Made by a program: the position numbers and the translations under genes. DNA of 64,000 nt. It comes from Flagellimonas eckloniae (lineage in GTDB: Bacteria; Bacteroidota; Bacteroidia; Flavobacteriales; Flavobacteriaceae). The DNA is taken from positions 3,823,501 to 3,887,500 of the forward strand of contig NZ_LCTZ01000002.1 of NCBI RefSeq assembly GCF_001413955.1, read 5' to 3'. Position 1 is the first letter of the stretch; each line of letters begins with the position of its first letter. Of the stretch, positions 19,881 to 31,500 are shown one piece after another. Under the pieces are notes generated by a model that did no database searches, was not told the origin of the DNA, and was given only the letters and a program-made list of their open reading frames with translations.

Positions 19881-21242
19881 TTATTTATAAAATTTAAAAT
19901 TGTCAATCTCAACTGCCCCACCACTTTTTTTATGAATCAAAAAGTATAGGTTCTCGGTTTCTTCAAATCCGGTGGTGATAGGTATTGAAACTGATGTGAA
20001 ATTTTTGTCCAGTGGTGCAATCTGGATTTTTTTGGATGCCAGCACCTCACCATCCAGTTGATTCCTTCGAATTTCAATAGAAAATTGGCTTTCTTCAATC
20101 GAATCAATCGTAAACGTAATTCCTGAATATCCTTTAATCTCTTTGATGTTCGGAAAATTCAAATAGCTCTTTTTAGCATTTGTAGCAACAATAAATCCAT
20201 TTTCTCCATATTCTTTTTTTACCATACCTTCCATTTTAAAGTAATCCTCAGCTTCAATTACAGGTTGATCGGCGTTATAATTTGCGACACCAATGCCATC
20301 TACACGGATTGTAGCGATTTCGCCATTGTCTTTATAATGTACATAGCTAATGAAAGTGTCCCTGAACCATCGGTTACCAGTTTGGCTTATATCGCAATAC
20401 GTATAATACCATTGGTTGTGCCACTCAAAGAACGAACCATGCCTGCCTTGAAGAAATCCATTTGGCCAAGTAGGGGCTTCGTAACCCTTGGCAAAGCTTT
20501 CTTTTTTTATAACGGTGTCTATATAGTTATATGGGCCATATAGATTATCGGATATGGCATAAAAACAGCCCCACGATAGGTAATACTTGTCTTTATACTT
20601 GTGAACAAAAGGTTTGTCGTCTGTTGGTTTTTCAGTATTATTTCCGTCCTGATTATATGGCCCCCTTGGATTTTTGATTTCAATTTTCCTTGGTGTTTCG
20701 GCCAGACTTACCATATCGTAGTTGAGCTTGGCGATGTAATAGTCCCAAACACCAAAGATGATGTAATGTTCACCATCTTCTTCAAAAATGGCCATATCAT
20801 ATTCATCTGAAGGGGTAAGGTCTTCTTTCAATAGTGGTTCTCCAAGGGGGTCTGACCACGGGCCCGTTGGTGAATCGGCAACCATAACCCCAGTTTGTTG
20901 ATTACGTTCTGAAAAATACCAATAGTATTTTCCGTTTCTGTATCCGACGTCGGTTGCCCAACAGCCCTCAAAAGGTTTTCTAATATAGGTTTCTTCTGGT
21001 TTTAGGGTACTTCTGTGCGTCCAATTGACCAGGTCAGGGGAGGACCACACCCACCAATCTTCCATGATAAATCTCTTGTTTTCTATAGATTTGTCATGGG
21101 AAGCATACACGTAAGCGGTATCTTTAAATATGTGTATATGCGGGTCGTTAAGTCCTTTGTTTGGGACGATAGGATTTTGTCCTGTAGCGATTAGCCCCAT
21201 CAGGAATAATGAAAAAAGTAATGTATTTTTTTTGTTTTGCAT
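19881..21242 (-). CDS. GH43-family glycoside hydrolase with C-terminal CBM6-like domain
   Basis: A 453-residue five-bladed propeller enzyme with a signal peptide ending IATGQ. The N-terminal catalytic Asp motif is GLNDPHIHIFKDTAYVYASHD. Further GH43 features are WWVWSSPDLVNWTHRS, CWATDVGYRNGKYYWYFSE, SDEYDMAIFEEDGEHYIIFG, YEAPTWPNGFLQGRHGSFFEWHNQWYYTY. The C-terminus (PVIEAEDYFKMEG to the end) looks like a CBM6 beta-sandwich. GH43 enzymes release xylose or arabinose; xylose fits ulvan. It is placed 11 bp upstream of the GH3 gene. Confidence 0.88.
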   Translation of the reverse strand: MQNKKNTLLFSLFLMGLIATGQNPIVPNKGLNDPHIHIFKDTAYVYASHDKSIENKRFIMEDWWVWSSPDLVNWTHRSTLKPEETYIRKPFEGCWATDVGYRNGKYYWYFSERNQQTGVMVADSPTGPWSDPLGEPLLKEDLTPSDEYDMAIFEEDGEHYIIFGVWDYYIAKLNYDMVSLAETPRKIEIKNPRGPYNQDGNNTEKPTDDKPFVHKYKDKYYLSWGCFYAISDNLYGPYNYIDTVIKKESFAKGYEAPTWPNGFLQGRHGSFFEWHNQWYYTYCDISQTGNRWFRDTFISYVHYKDNGEIATIRVDGIGVANYNADQPVIEAEDYFKMEGMVKKEYGENGFIVATNAKKSYLNFPNIKEIKGYSGITFTIDSIEESQFSIEIRRNQLDGEVLASKKIQIAPLDKNFTSVSIPITTGFEETENLYFLIHKKSGGAVEIDNFKFYK

Positions 21243-21256
21243 ATCGATTCTACCAC

Positions 21257-21967
21257 TTAAGGTCTAACAATTTCACTTCTCTCCGCATTTTGAGCTTCCG
21301 ATAATGTCTTTCCTTCTATAAACAACACAAATCTGTCCAATCCATGGAATCTTGACCTTCCGGAAACCTCCATCGTATATATGCCAGCAGTTTCAAACGT
21401 CACAAAAATATCATGCGGGTCGTTATCACTGGTATTGGAACGCCAAAACCATTCACCAACTCTGTTCATATAAATTTTGAACCAACCATCTGCACTATTT
21501 CCTTCTGGATTAGGAGTTTTACCAGTACCCTTGGGATATACCGTGCTACCTTCCCTTTGCCCAAAAAAATCTGCTGCATCCCCAAATCGAAGCCAAGAAT
21601 CATTGGCTTCTGAAATACTATTGCCCTCAGAAATTCTTGAACGCCATACGAACTGGTACGTTCCTGGGGAGGTGATGTTTATTTTATAGGTCAATATTCC
21701 GATACCTGGTGTCGTGAAGTTATCTTCCTTGTTCCAAATCAGATAGCCTTCCCCATCAAAGCCTTCCAGGGTTGCTCCTCGTTCCCACTCAATCGTTCCT
21801 TCAACGGTTTCGAATTCGACGCTGACAATACCGTCTTTTTCCACATAGGTCAGTTGATCAACGGTAGGGCTAGGATTTACTGCATTTTCCGGTTCTTCTT
21901 GCTCTTTTTCATTACAAGAAGCTATGAAGATTAACATAACCCATAATTTAAAGTGCAAGTAATTCAT
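21257..21967 (-). CDS. Putative carbohydrate-binding lipoprotein (beta-sandwich)
   Basis: A 236-residue lipoprotein (lipobox FIASC). A low-complexity Glu/Pro linker follows, then a CBM6/CBM35-like beta-sandwich: VSVEFETVEGTIEW, GYLIWNKEDNFTTPGIGILTYKI, SPGTYQFVWRSRI, FETAGIYTMEVSGRSRFHGLDRFVLF. No catalytic domain is attached. It lies between GH106 and GH43 with 4 and 14 bp gaps. A surface ulvan-binding role is inferred from fold and position. Confidence 0.65.
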   Translation of the reverse strand: MNYLHFKLWVMLIFIASCNEKEQEEPENAVNPSPTVDQLTYVEKDGIVSVEFETVEGTIEWERGATLEGFDGEGYLIWNKEDNFTTPGIGILTYKINITSPGTYQFVWRSRISEGNSISEANDSWLRFGDAADFFGQREGSTVYPKGTGKTPNPEGNSADGWFKIYMNRVGEWFWRSNTSDNDPHDIFVTFETAGIYTMEVSGRSRFHGLDRFVLFIEGKTLSEAQNAERSEIVRP

Positions 21968-21971
21968 TTGC

Positions 21972-24900
21972 TTAGTTTGAAGATTTCGTTATTGTCTTTG
22001 AGAAATGGATTTGTACGGGCCCTATCAATCCTGAAGGAACTAATGGATCATCTTTCTTATAAAAGGGCGCTGTGGTGAAAGTTGTTCTTTTTCCCGGGGG
22101 CCTAGGTTCATTGTTGGTGTACCATTCTGGCATTGTCAAAGATGTAGCTCTATGCTGCCCTAGTTGATACCCACCATCATTTGGGGGATAGCGTTCATCA
22201 CCAATCAAACGGTTGCTCCATAGATTGGTAAGTTGAATTTCTAAGGTATTGTTTCCAAGATGAACAAAATCGGTTACGTCCAACTGGAAAGGTGGCATCC
22301 ACGAAACAGCAACTTTTTTTCCATTGATGATAACTTCTGCAGCGATATGGACCGTCCCCAAATCTAAGGTTACGTTCGTATTCGCTTCAATCTGGTCTTT
22401 GGTCAAATTGAAATCTTTGACATACGTAGCAGTACCGCTGTAATGGTTGATTGAATCCATTCCATGTTTGCTCCAGTCCACTAAGGATTCAAATTGCACA
22501 TTACCGCCATAACCATGGCCTTCTTGGAACGAAACTTCCCAATCTTTTGAAATATCAACGGGTTCAGGAATATCTTTTATTGAAACTTTCCATGTTTTTC
22601 CTGATGATAATTGCACGTCGTAATTACCGATTGTAGCTGTAGTGGCTTGTATTTTATTCTCTTCGGATAAAGTAAAAAATACATCTTTTACAGGACTTGG
22701 AACCGATTCAACATCGGAAGCTTCTTCACGGAAAACCACGAATACCGATTCGCCTGTATTTAATTCAATATCTGTAACTGTACTATTTCCGTCATTTTTG
22801 AACTGTGCCATTTTGGTAATGCTTCCGTCCATGGGATTCCATAGTTCAGGAATTTTATTAGCTACCCTAAAAGAGGTCTTGAACGTTTTGGTACCAATGG
22901 TATCGGCATTGAAAAAGAAGTAAATGTCCTCTTCCTTTGTTTTTCTGTGGAAATAATCTACGGCATCACCATTGAGAATGTCCATATCGGGCTCCAATTT
23001 AGCGGTGTTCATTACCTTTTTCCAATCATCTGCTTCACCTATTAAAGGTGCCAATTCCTTGGCCAATTGCTCAAACTGCTTTTTTGATTCTGCTGATGCT
23101 TGATATCCGGATAGCTTTTTCGGTCTATCACCGAAAATGGTAACCCCGCTTTTTGCAATTTCAAGGATTCGCTTTAGTGTTGGCAGAGAAAGTGTCTCAC
23201 TATTTTTCAACACCAATATTTTGTAGGTGGTTCCCTCCGGAAGTTTTAATTCGCCATTTTCAATTTTTAATCGGTTGCGAAGTACATCGGTGTTGACATT
23301 GTCAAAATTGATTTGTTTTGGAATCACGGGATTAAAATCTGTTCTGTAATAGGAAGAATTTGGGGTTCCTTCACCCACATAGACCAACATATCGGAAACT
23401 GGTACGCCTTGCCGAAGCATATGAGAACCACGAGCGATATAATCAAACCAAGCAGCTCCTGCGTTTTTCCACCAGGTTTGGGTACGGTCAAAATGAAAGC
23501 CCCAACGGTTCATGGTCATGCCGGGTTCGGCATGAGTGTTGGCTTGATGCGCAAAACGATGAAACATAAACTCATTAATACCATAGGTCCATGCCAAGTC
23601 ACCAGAAGTTTTTGCCATTGCAGGGTGACCTTTCCAGTTGATTTCTGGCCTTGAGGTAAAGGATTCTGCAGAAATCACAGGTTTCCCATAAATATGGGCA
23701 GAAGAAACCGCGGATGCGGTCTGGGTAATGGGTCTATTCATCCAAAATTCGCCCATGGGGATATCGGTTACGCCACCTATGTCCAAATCATTTAAAGGGC
23801 CAAATCCATAAGGTTCAATGTAGCTTTCCAGACCATCAGCATTACAGAGTTCGGTAAAGTATTGAAAATAGTTTTTGGTCATTAAGTTAGTTATGACTTG
23901 ACGATAGTCATAAAGAACGGCTTCAGAGGCTTCGGGACTTTCTATGAAACGCCCTGCAACTAGAGGTAGTTTAGAGATGAAATCATACCCTTTTTCATTT
24001 GAAAATATTTCAACAAAACCCTCTGTCCAGTTTTGCCCTCCCATTTCGTAGCTGTCGATTTCTGCATATTTTAAAGCATTAGGAGCTATCGCTTTTGAAT
24101 TTTCAACTACCTTTTTGATAAAGGCGTCGTAGTGTTTTTTAAAAGGCGCCCGACTTAATTTATCTACCTCCAATCCCCGTCCCTCATCAGATGCAGGATT
24201 ATTGAAGGCACCTGTAGAGGTATACCCGAAACGTAAGATAGTCCAGCTTCCTCTGGGTAGAGTTGCTTTCAGCATTCCGGCTTCGGTCATGTTTTTGCTT
24301 AAATCCTTGATGTCCTCTTTGGAGATGATCATTTTATCTTCTGCATTGCCAATCACATCCAATCGGTGGTCTTCTGTTCTGGTAATCGAAGTTCTGCCTA
24401 ATGGGTTGTTTATAAAATAAGTGCTGGTGAGCTGCACTTCTTTCAGTTTGGTCGGTTGATTGAACTGTAATCTAAAATACTTTGAAGTAATACCTTCAAA
24501 ATGGTCGTTGATGGCCCACTCCCCTTTTCCGGTTCGGACTTTAAATAAATCTCTTACGTCCTTGAAATTTGTACCATCGTCACTGGTCTGCAAAATTGCT
24601 TTTGCATGCCTGTCATTGAAGACGATCTTGACCGAGCGTATGGTCTTTGGATACTGGTAGTTGAATTGTAGCCAAGGATTCTTATTGTTTTTGGCACCTA
24701 ATTCGGATACATCATCGACTTTACCATCAGAAACTATTGAAATATCAAGGCGTTTATCTGAAGAAGTTAGGGTGGGCGTGTTAGTGGCATCATCCAGTTC
24801 GGATTCCAAAGCTGGATAGGCGATTACGGCAATGTCTCTATAAAAACCTTCTCGTTCCGTTGGTTTTTCAAGTGCCAATTCAATGTCTCCACCAGATACT

Positions 24901-25325
24901 TGCGTTTCATTCCAAACTACCATTTTCATGGATTCCTCAGGGGTGATCCATGGGCCACCACTAGCAGACCATCCATCACAATTGTGCACCCCAAAAGTGA
25001 GTCCCAATCGCTGAGCTTCCTTGGCGGTATGTGAAATCATCTCATGATGTTCGGGAGAATTGTATTTGATAGGGCCATTGGGTATACCCTGTGTGATATT
25101 GAACAACAACAAGCCTCCGAGGCCAACTTCTGCCATTGCTTCTAAATCTTTCGTAATCCCGGCTTTGGTCATATTTCCGCTCATGGCGTGCATCCATGTT
25201 CTAGGTCTAGATGCCTCTGGAGGATTTTTGAATTCATCTTCTAGGTTGGATGTTTCCTTTTTCTCCGTTTGGCAAGAAAGGAGTAAGATGAACGGTAAAA
25301 TAAAACTAGCTATAAAGTTTCGCAT
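21972..25325 (-). CDS. GH106 alpha-L-rhamnosidase (paralogue 1), lipoprotein
   Basis: An 1117-residue protein with lipobox ILLLSC. The GH106 opening is FKNPPEASRPRTWMHAMSGN, then GLGGLLLFNITQG and LTFGVHNCDGWSASGGPW. The catalytic barrel continues with YAEIDSYEMGGQNWTEGF and GKPVISAESFTSRPEINW. Its C-terminal GH2-like sandwich contains YSGTATYVKDF, INGKKVAVSWMPPFQLDV and NRLIGDERYPP. GH106 removes alpha-L-rhamnose with inversion. It is first gene of the long unit ending with rhaM, behind operator 4. A closely similar paralogue lies at 28520-31891. Confidence 0.92.
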   Translation of the reverse strand: MRNFIASFILPFILLLSCQTEKKETSNLEDEFKNPPEASRPRTWMHAMSGNMTKAGITKDLEAMAEVGLGGLLLFNITQGIPNGPIKYNSPEHHEMISHTAKEAQRLGLTFGVHNCDGWSASGGPWITPEESMKMVVWNETQVSGGDIELALEKPTEREGFYRDIAVIAYPALESELDDATNTPTLTSSDKRLDISIVSDGKVDDVSELGAKNNKNPWLQFNYQYPKTIRSVKIVFNDRHAKAILQTSDDGTNFKDVRDLFKVRTGKGEWAINDHFEGITSKYFRLQFNQPTKLKEVQLTSTYFINNPLGRTSITRTEDHRLDVIGNAEDKMIISKEDIKDLSKNMTEAGMLKATLPRGSWTILRFGYTSTGAFNNPASDEGRGLEVDKLSRAPFKKHYDAFIKKVVENSKAIAPNALKYAEIDSYEMGGQNWTEGFVEIFSNEKGYDFISKLPLVAGRFIESPEASEAVLYDYRQVITNLMTKNYFQYFTELCNADGLESYIEPYGFGPLNDLDIGGVTDIPMGEFWMNRPITQTASAVSSAHIYGKPVISAESFTSRPEINWKGHPAMAKTSGDLAWTYGINEFMFHRFAHQANTHAEPGMTMNRWGFHFDRTQTWWKNAGAAWFDYIARGSHMLRQGVPVSDMLVYVGEGTPNSSYYRTDFNPVIPKQINFDNVNTDVLRNRLKIENGELKLPEGTTYKILVLKNSETLSLPTLKRILEIAKSGVTIFGDRPKKLSGYQASAESKKQFEQLAKELAPLIGEADDWKKVMNTAKLEPDMDILNGDAVDYFHRKTKEEDIYFFFNADTIGTKTFKTSFRVANKIPELWNPMDGSITKMAQFKNDGNSTVTDIELNTGESVFVVFREEASDVESVPSPVKDVFFTLSEENKIQATTATIGNYDVQLSSGKTWKVSIKDIPEPVDISKDWEVSFQEGHGYGGNVQFESLVDWSKHGMDSINHYSGTATYVKDFNLTKDQIEANTNVTLDLGTVHIAAEVIINGKKVAVSWMPPFQLDVTDFVHLGNNTLEIQLTNLWSNRLIGDERYPPNDGGYQLGQHRATSLTMPEWYTNNEPRPPGKRTTFTTAPFYKKDDPLVPSGLIGPVQIHFSKTITKSSN

Positions 25326-25344
25326 ACTACAAAATCCTGGTCAA

Positions 25345-25389
25345 CTAAAATACTTTATTGCCCTTGTTGAAGTATCCTGTACTGTATGG
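25345..25389 (-). promoter_or_regulatory. Operator/promoter 4 of the GH106-to-rhaM unit
   Basis: Minus-strand proximal half CAGGATA at 25373-25379, weak distal half CCATACA at 25383-25389, and TATTTTAG at 25345-25352 exactly 20 nt downstream. The distance to the ATG at 25325 is 47 bp. It would control ten genes over 15 kb. Confidence 0.65.
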
Positions 25390-25459
25390 TGTTAATAGTT
25401 CAAGTTATACTATTTAGAAATCCAAAATCCAGAATGTATCTGTAGTGTATTATCGGTAT

Positions 25460-28400
25460 TTAATCAATGTACAATTCATCAATAAAAGGTCCGCTTTTGC
25501 CAGTAGTCTTTAATTGAATGTTATTTGCTCCAGTGTTAAGGGTAATAATGGTTGGCACAAATTTCCATTCTTTTTCCCAACCCCCCGTTGGATGAAACTC
25601 TAGCGTTCTGATGTATTCATCGTTTACGTATAATTCCATCGGATGCAGTTGATCTGTATTGTTGTGCATATATCTGAACCGAATACTATAATCACCGGCC
25701 TCACCATCGTTTTCTTGATACCACGTTATTGCACCTTCTTTTCCATCGAATTTTACAAATCCACTACCTTTAAATCGATGCGCATTTTTACTCGATTTTG
25801 CTCCACCTTCCATGATACCCTCTTCTGCGGCAATATTGATTCCTCTCCCGATCCACATATCTTCTGAATGTTCATCACCCCAAAATAGGCCTTCATTTTT
25901 TCCAAATTTCTCACTCATATTCAAAACGACTTTCCCATTTTGTTTTACAACAGCCTTAACGGTAGTGCCATCTGTAACTTCAAATGGTTTTTGATATGGA
26001 ATCCCACTAGTCTCTGGGTCAGTGCCATTGGTAGTATAAAGTATTTCGAGTTTGGCATTATTGATTTTACCAAGGATTGGAATTTCTTCGGCGATAATGG
26101 AAACTTGGTTGGATAAATACAGTGCTTTATCGCCTAAAATGCCTCCAGTAATAAGGGAACCCTCTTGGGCATTTTCTTTTTCTTCTAGAAACAATCTAAC
26201 TTTTCCAAAAAACATACTTCTAAAATTAGCTTTGGTACGACTGGTTGGGTCTATGGGGTTTCCATTTTCAATAGATACTTTTTCTAAATCGCCAAGTAGA
26301 TTGTAATACACCTTGTTTTCCGCATAAGGGAATAGATTGTCATTGGCATCCATACCTTCAGAAGTTATGATGTAACTTGTGGTGAAACCTGATTCGGCAG
26401 CTAATGTATCTAGTGTTGTTTTTAATTTTGATGGTTGCTTGCTTGTGTTAAAAGCTGTTCGTTTTACTTCTTGACCTTTTTTATAGGCTACGGCCTCAAG
26501 TTTTCCTTCTTGGTAGGGCACCATCCATTCGCACTGCATTTCGTTCCAAACGGTTCCCGGTTTATCCTTACCTAAAGATTTGCCATTGAGAAATAATTCA
26601 ACTTCATCTGCATTTGAATACACCCAAACTGGGACTACATTACTCTTTTTCATTCTAGGGTGTGTCCAACTTGGTAGCATATGCAACATGGTTTCTTTGG
26701 TCCATTGACTTTGGTAGAAATAGAACAAGTCCTTTTTGAATCCGGCAACGTCCAAAGCACCGCCCATAAATAAATTAAAGGGCAAGCCTCCGTGTGCTAG
26801 ACCTGCTTCTCCATAATAATCAAAACCTGTCCAACGGAAATGGCCACTATGCCAAGGTAAATCGCGTACTACTTCCCAATACTTTCTTGCAGACACTCTA
26901 ACCGTAGCATTATCATATGATGAATTGAAGCTTTGTTTTCTGTTTTTCCAGTTTTTAGGGTCAATACCTTCATAAAAGAAAATTTCTTTTTCGGTTAAAT
27001 CTGGTAATGGATATGTGCCTGGCAGTTCATTATCTCTCCACCATGTTTGTGTTCTATAGTATCCACGTGTTTGCCATGTATGGGGTGCTTCAGTAGAAAT
27101 GAACGGCTTGTCAAAGGTTTTACTTTCAATGAATTTTTTTGTTTCAGAGCCCCCGTTAACGCCAATGATTTCCATGTCCTCACTATTCCCCGCTCCAGAG
27201 GTGAACAAGCGTGTAGTATCCAAACTTTTTCCGAATCTCACCAATTCTGGAGCAATGTCACTATGTGTTTCGTTACCCAAACTCCAAAGAAAAATGCTGG
27301 GATGATTACGGTCTCTGGTAATCCATTCTTTCATATCTCGTTGCCACCAAGAATCGAACGCTTGCTTGCCATAATCCTGTGCTGCCTTTTTATGCCAACC
27401 ATCAAATATTTCGTCCATCACCAACAAACCAATTTCATCACAAAGATTATAGAACATAGGTGGAGTAGGGTTGTGGGATGGACGAATTGCATTAATGCCC
27501 ATGTCTTTTAGCAATTGCAGTTTCCAACGCAGCATAGGCTTGGTCCAAGCACCACCAACAGGGCCACCTTCCCAATGTTCACATACCCCTTTTAATTTAA
27601 TATTCTCACCATTGAGCCAAAACCCGGTTTCTGTTTTCCATTCAATCGTTCTAAAGCCAAAATTGGTCTTGACTTCATCAAGTACTGTTTCGTTGCTCTC
27701 TATTTGAGTCATGAGCTGGTATACTTCTGGTGTTTCTGGACTCCAAAATGAGGGGTTATCTACTTCAAATTCAATTTGGAAATCATCTTCGATGTTTTGG
27801 ATATTTCTTGAAGTGGTCGCAAGGATTTTTCCTTGAGGAGAGAGTACCCTTACCTTTAAAACCAAGCCTTTTTTTGCTTCAATCATGTTGATTTTAGCAG
27901 CTACCGTAGCTTTTGAGTTGGTGATTTTAGGTGTAGTTACAAAAACACCGTTTGGCGCAATGTGTGTGGGTTGTACTTCTATCAAATGAACAGGGGCATA
28001 AATGCCACATGGGTGATACCAGCGTGCGGATGGTTCCAAACTATTGTCAACACGGACAGCAATGGTATTTTGACCTTCTTTTAAATATTCGGAAATATCA
28101 TACCTGAAACTAATATAGCCGTAAGGTCGTTTGCCCAAATACGCCCCGTTGACCCATACCTCACTGTTCATATAGACTCCTTCAAATTCAATGTATGTAG
28201 TGTTGGAAAGCCTTTCTTTATTCCGTTCGAAAGATTTGCGGTACCAACCGATTCCACCATCGTGATAACCACCACCTTGACCTTGATCACCACCTTCTCT
28301 GACACCTTTTTCGAAAGACCAATCGTGAGGAACATCTAGAGTAATCCAAGCTGAATCATCTAGATTTTCTTTTGAAAAGGAAGAATCGTCCTCTAAAATA

Positions 28401-28516
28401 AATCGCCAATTTTGATTGAAGTTGGTTTCAGTACGTTGTGAAAAACCGTTTAATACAGAAAGGAAAAGCAGCAACGAAAGAGGTATACATTTTCTCAAAT
28501 AAATTTGAAATTTCAT
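25460..28516 (-). CDS. GH2 beta-glycosidase with C-terminal CBM-like domain
   Basis: A 1018-residue GH2 enzyme with a signal peptide ending NGFSQ. The sugar-binding domain carries ITLDVPHDWSFE and GVYMNSEVWVNGAYLG. The barrel has GVCEHWEGGPVGG, INAIRPSHNPTPPMFY, then WSLGNETHSD with acid/base Glu416 and FISTEAPHTWQTRGYY with expected nucleophile Glu476. C-terminal DUF4982-like and CBM-like sandwiches end at GPFIDELYID. In ulvan loci GH2 proteins have been linked to beta-xylosidase or beta-glucuronidase-type activity; the substrate is not readable here. It is followed by a 134 bp gap holding operator 4. Confidence 0.9.
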   Translation of the reverse strand: MKFQIYLRKCIPLSLLLFLSVLNGFSQRTETNFNQNWRFILEDDSSFSKENLDDSAWITLDVPHDWSFEKGVREGGDQGQGGGYHDGGIGWYRKSFERNKERLSNTTYIEFEGVYMNSEVWVNGAYLGKRPYGYISFRYDISEYLKEGQNTIAVRVDNSLEPSARWYHPCGIYAPVHLIEVQPTHIAPNGVFVTTPKITNSKATVAAKINMIEAKKGLVLKVRVLSPQGKILATTSRNIQNIEDDFQIEFEVDNPSFWSPETPEVYQLMTQIESNETVLDEVKTNFGFRTIEWKTETGFWLNGENIKLKGVCEHWEGGPVGGAWTKPMLRWKLQLLKDMGINAIRPSHNPTPPMFYNLCDEIGLLVMDEIFDGWHKKAAQDYGKQAFDSWWQRDMKEWITRDRNHPSIFLWSLGNETHSDIAPELVRFGKSLDTTRLFTSGAGNSEDMEIIGVNGGSETKKFIESKTFDKPFISTEAPHTWQTRGYYRTQTWWRDNELPGTYPLPDLTEKEIFFYEGIDPKNWKNRKQSFNSSYDNATVRVSARKYWEVVRDLPWHSGHFRWTGFDYYGEAGLAHGGLPFNLFMGGALDVAGFKKDLFYFYQSQWTKETMLHMLPSWTHPRMKKSNVVPVWVYSNADEVELFLNGKSLGKDKPGTVWNEMQCEWMVPYQEGKLEAVAYKKGQEVKRTAFNTSKQPSKLKTTLDTLAAESGFTTSYIITSEGMDANDNLFPYAENKVYYNLLGDLEKVSIENGNPIDPTSRTKANFRSMFFGKVRLFLEEKENAQEGSLITGGILGDKALYLSNQVSIIAEEIPILGKINNAKLEILYTTNGTDPETSGIPYQKPFEVTDGTTVKAVVKQNGKVVLNMSEKFGKNEGLFWGDEHSEDMWIGRGINIAAEEGIMEGGAKSSKNAHRFKGSGFVKFDGKEGAITWYQENDGEAGDYSIRFRYMHNNTDQLHPMELYVNDEYIRTLEFHPTGGWEKEWKFVPTIITLNTGANNIQLKTTGKSGPFIDELYID

Positions 28517-28519
28517 AAA

Positions 28520-31500
28520 TTAAGGTTCTAAAAGTTGTATAACAGAAGGTATTATTCGAATGGGTCCAATCAAACCAGCAGGCAATAATTCATCTCCTTG
28601 TTCGTAAAATGGATATACCGTAAAAGTGGACCTTTCTCCAAGATTTGCAGGTTTATTATTAATATACCAATCCGGCATTTTATCCATAGATAGCTCATAG
28701 CCAGAAATGTTAGGGTAATTTTCATCCCCAATTAATCTATTGGTCCACTGGTTTGTTATTTCAATTTTAATGGTATTTTCCCCTTTCTTTAAAGCTGAAG
28801 TTGCATCTATTATGAATGGGGCTTTCCAAAGCACCCCTAAATTCGTATCATTTAAAACAACCTTCGCGGCGATATTAACTTGACCTAAATCGATGGTAAT
28901 CTTTTGGCCTTTTGCAAGCATTTCATCTTTAATATTGAATGTTTTTACATAGGTTGCGGTTCCCGAATAATATTTTATGACTTCACCCTTATGTGTTGTC
29001 CAGTCTATTAAATTTGAAAATGAAAAGGCATTATCCTTAAACTTTATATCAGGAAAAGTGACTTCCCAATCCTTAGAGATATCAAGTGCTTTAGGTAGGT
29101 CTTTTATCGATATCGTTTTTGAATTGCCGTCCTTCAATAGAAAATCATACGTACCATTTTTGTTAATTTCAAATTGAATTGCATTTTTATTTGATAATGT
29201 CGATTTTATGTTTGAATACGCTTTTATACTGTTTGGCTGTATTGAATTTATACCATTGGATATTTCTCTAAAAACTATAAAAGTAGACCCTTCGGCAGGT
29301 AAAGTTATATCTACAAAGGTTTTCCCATTTTCATGTTCGAAAGCACTTAGTTTTGTGATTTTTCCTGTCATTTGGTTCCATAATTCTGGAATTTTTCCGT
29401 TTACATTGAACGTACATCTATATGTGCGTTTGGTTGTAGTAGTATCTGGATTAAAGAAAAAATAAATATCCTTTTCGGCTGTTTTTCTATGGATGTAATT
29501 GATGTCCTCACCATCTTCTATCAATAAATCTATTGGAATATTATGCTTTTTAAACAAGGCATCCCAATCTGTTATTTCAACGTATGTGCTAGGGCTGTTC
29601 CAAATAATACCAACGAGGTTAGTGAAGGCTTTCTTATCTTCTTCGGTAATTTTAAAACCTCCTAATTCCTTTGGTTTTTCACCAATAATGACAACACCTT
29701 GTTTTGATAGTTCTGCAATTCTTTTAAGTGTTGAAAGGTATATTTCTTTGGTATTAAAAAGTTGTAGTACATCATAGGTCAAACCATCTGGAAAAACGAG
29801 TTTACCATTAGTGCTGGTTACTCTGTTTAGAAGCGCATCGGTATTGACGCAATCAAAATTGATGTGATTTGGTAGTTTTAATGCATTCCGTTTTACAATT
29901 GAATTCGGTGATCCATCACCAACAAAAGTGAGAACTCTCGAGACAGGTGTACCTTGGCGTAGCATGAATTGCCCCCGGGCAAGATATTTGAACCATGACT
30001 TGCCAGCATTGTCCCACCACGTTTGGGTACGGTCAATATGTGAGCCCCATTGACTCATAGTCATTCCTGGTGCCACATTGGTATTGGCTTGATGCGCATA
30101 ACGATGAAACATAAATTCGTTGATGCCAAGCGTCCATGCTTTGTCACCTGTTAACTTTAAACTACCGGGATGACCTTTCCAATTGACTTCTGGCCTTGCC
30201 GAAAAGGACTCTGCAGAAATAATGTTCTTACCATAAATACGGGCGCCAGAAACTGCTGTTTCTGTTTGGTAACGCTGATGCATCCAAAACTCGCCCATAG
30301 GTATGTCCACTTTTCTTGCGGCGTCGAGTTCGTTAAAAGAAGCATTAAAACTATAAGGTTCAATATAGCTTATGAGACCATCTTTATGGCAAAGCTCCGT
30401 GAAATATTCAAAATAATTATCGGTCATCATTTTGCTATTGAAGTTTCGGATATCCCACAAAATACGTTCGGTGGTCTCTGCATCATTGATATAACGCCCC
30501 GCGTACAAGGGCAAATAATCAAGGATGTTGTACCCCAGTTCACTATTAAATTGGTTTTCATAGCCTTTGGTCCAATTTTGCCCTCCAACCTCATAGCTAT
30601 CTATTTCGATATATTGCAAGGCATTGGGCGCAACTGGCTTGGATATATCAATGACGTTTTTTACATAGCCATCGTAAAAGGTTTTGAAAGATTCGCGATT
30701 CATTTTGTCCACTTCCCAACCTCTTCCTGCGTCTGATGCAGGACTGTTCACTGCACCTGTAATTGTATATCCAAAACGCATGATGCTCCATTTTCCTTCT
30801 GGTAGCTGTGTGGTTAGTTGTCCATTTTTGGTCATAGCATTAGTGAGGTTGATGATATCCTTTTTTTGAACAACCATCGATTTGTTGGACGCTTTGATTT
30901 CAGGAATACGATGGTTTTCCAGTTTGAACAGCGAAGTACGTGCCAACATATTATCGAAGCGCTGGGTAGAACTTAGCTTAATTTCAGAAATGTCCAAGGC
31001 GATTTCACTTTGAATTCTGAAAAAGCGGCTGGTAATTCCATCAAAAGACATATCAATGCCATGCTCTTTTTTACCTTGACGTAAAAGTTTGAGTTCTGAT
31101 ATAGTATTGAAATCAATTCCGTTTTTTGAGGTCTGTAGTACAACTTTGCCTTTCGCACTGATGGCCTTTTCAAAGTTTATATATAATGAACGCAGCGTAA
31201 AAGGACTTTCGTAGCTAAATTGAATCCAAGGGGTGTTACCTTCTGCTTTTAAGAACGTTCTATTGTCAATTTTGCCATTAGTTAAGACCGCTAGATTTAA
31301 ATCTGTATTTGAAGAACTCAATTTGGGTAGTAGCTTAGCATCGTTTATCTCGGATGCAAACGCGGGATAGGCGAGAACCGCGATATCCTGATAAAAATCT
31401 CCTCTTTGGCTAGGGGTTTTAAGCATAAGATTGACATGGCCTCCATCGGTTATCGTTTCACTGAATACAACTTGCTTCATGGAATGTTCAGGAGTTACCC

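Noticed and set aside
27047..27511. Plus-strand frame of 154 codons
   Set aside because: Antisense to the GH2 catalytic region; no start context or family resemblance.
30170..30736. Plus-strand frame of 188 codons
   Set aside because: Antisense to the second GH106 gene; explained by the codon structure of the real gene.
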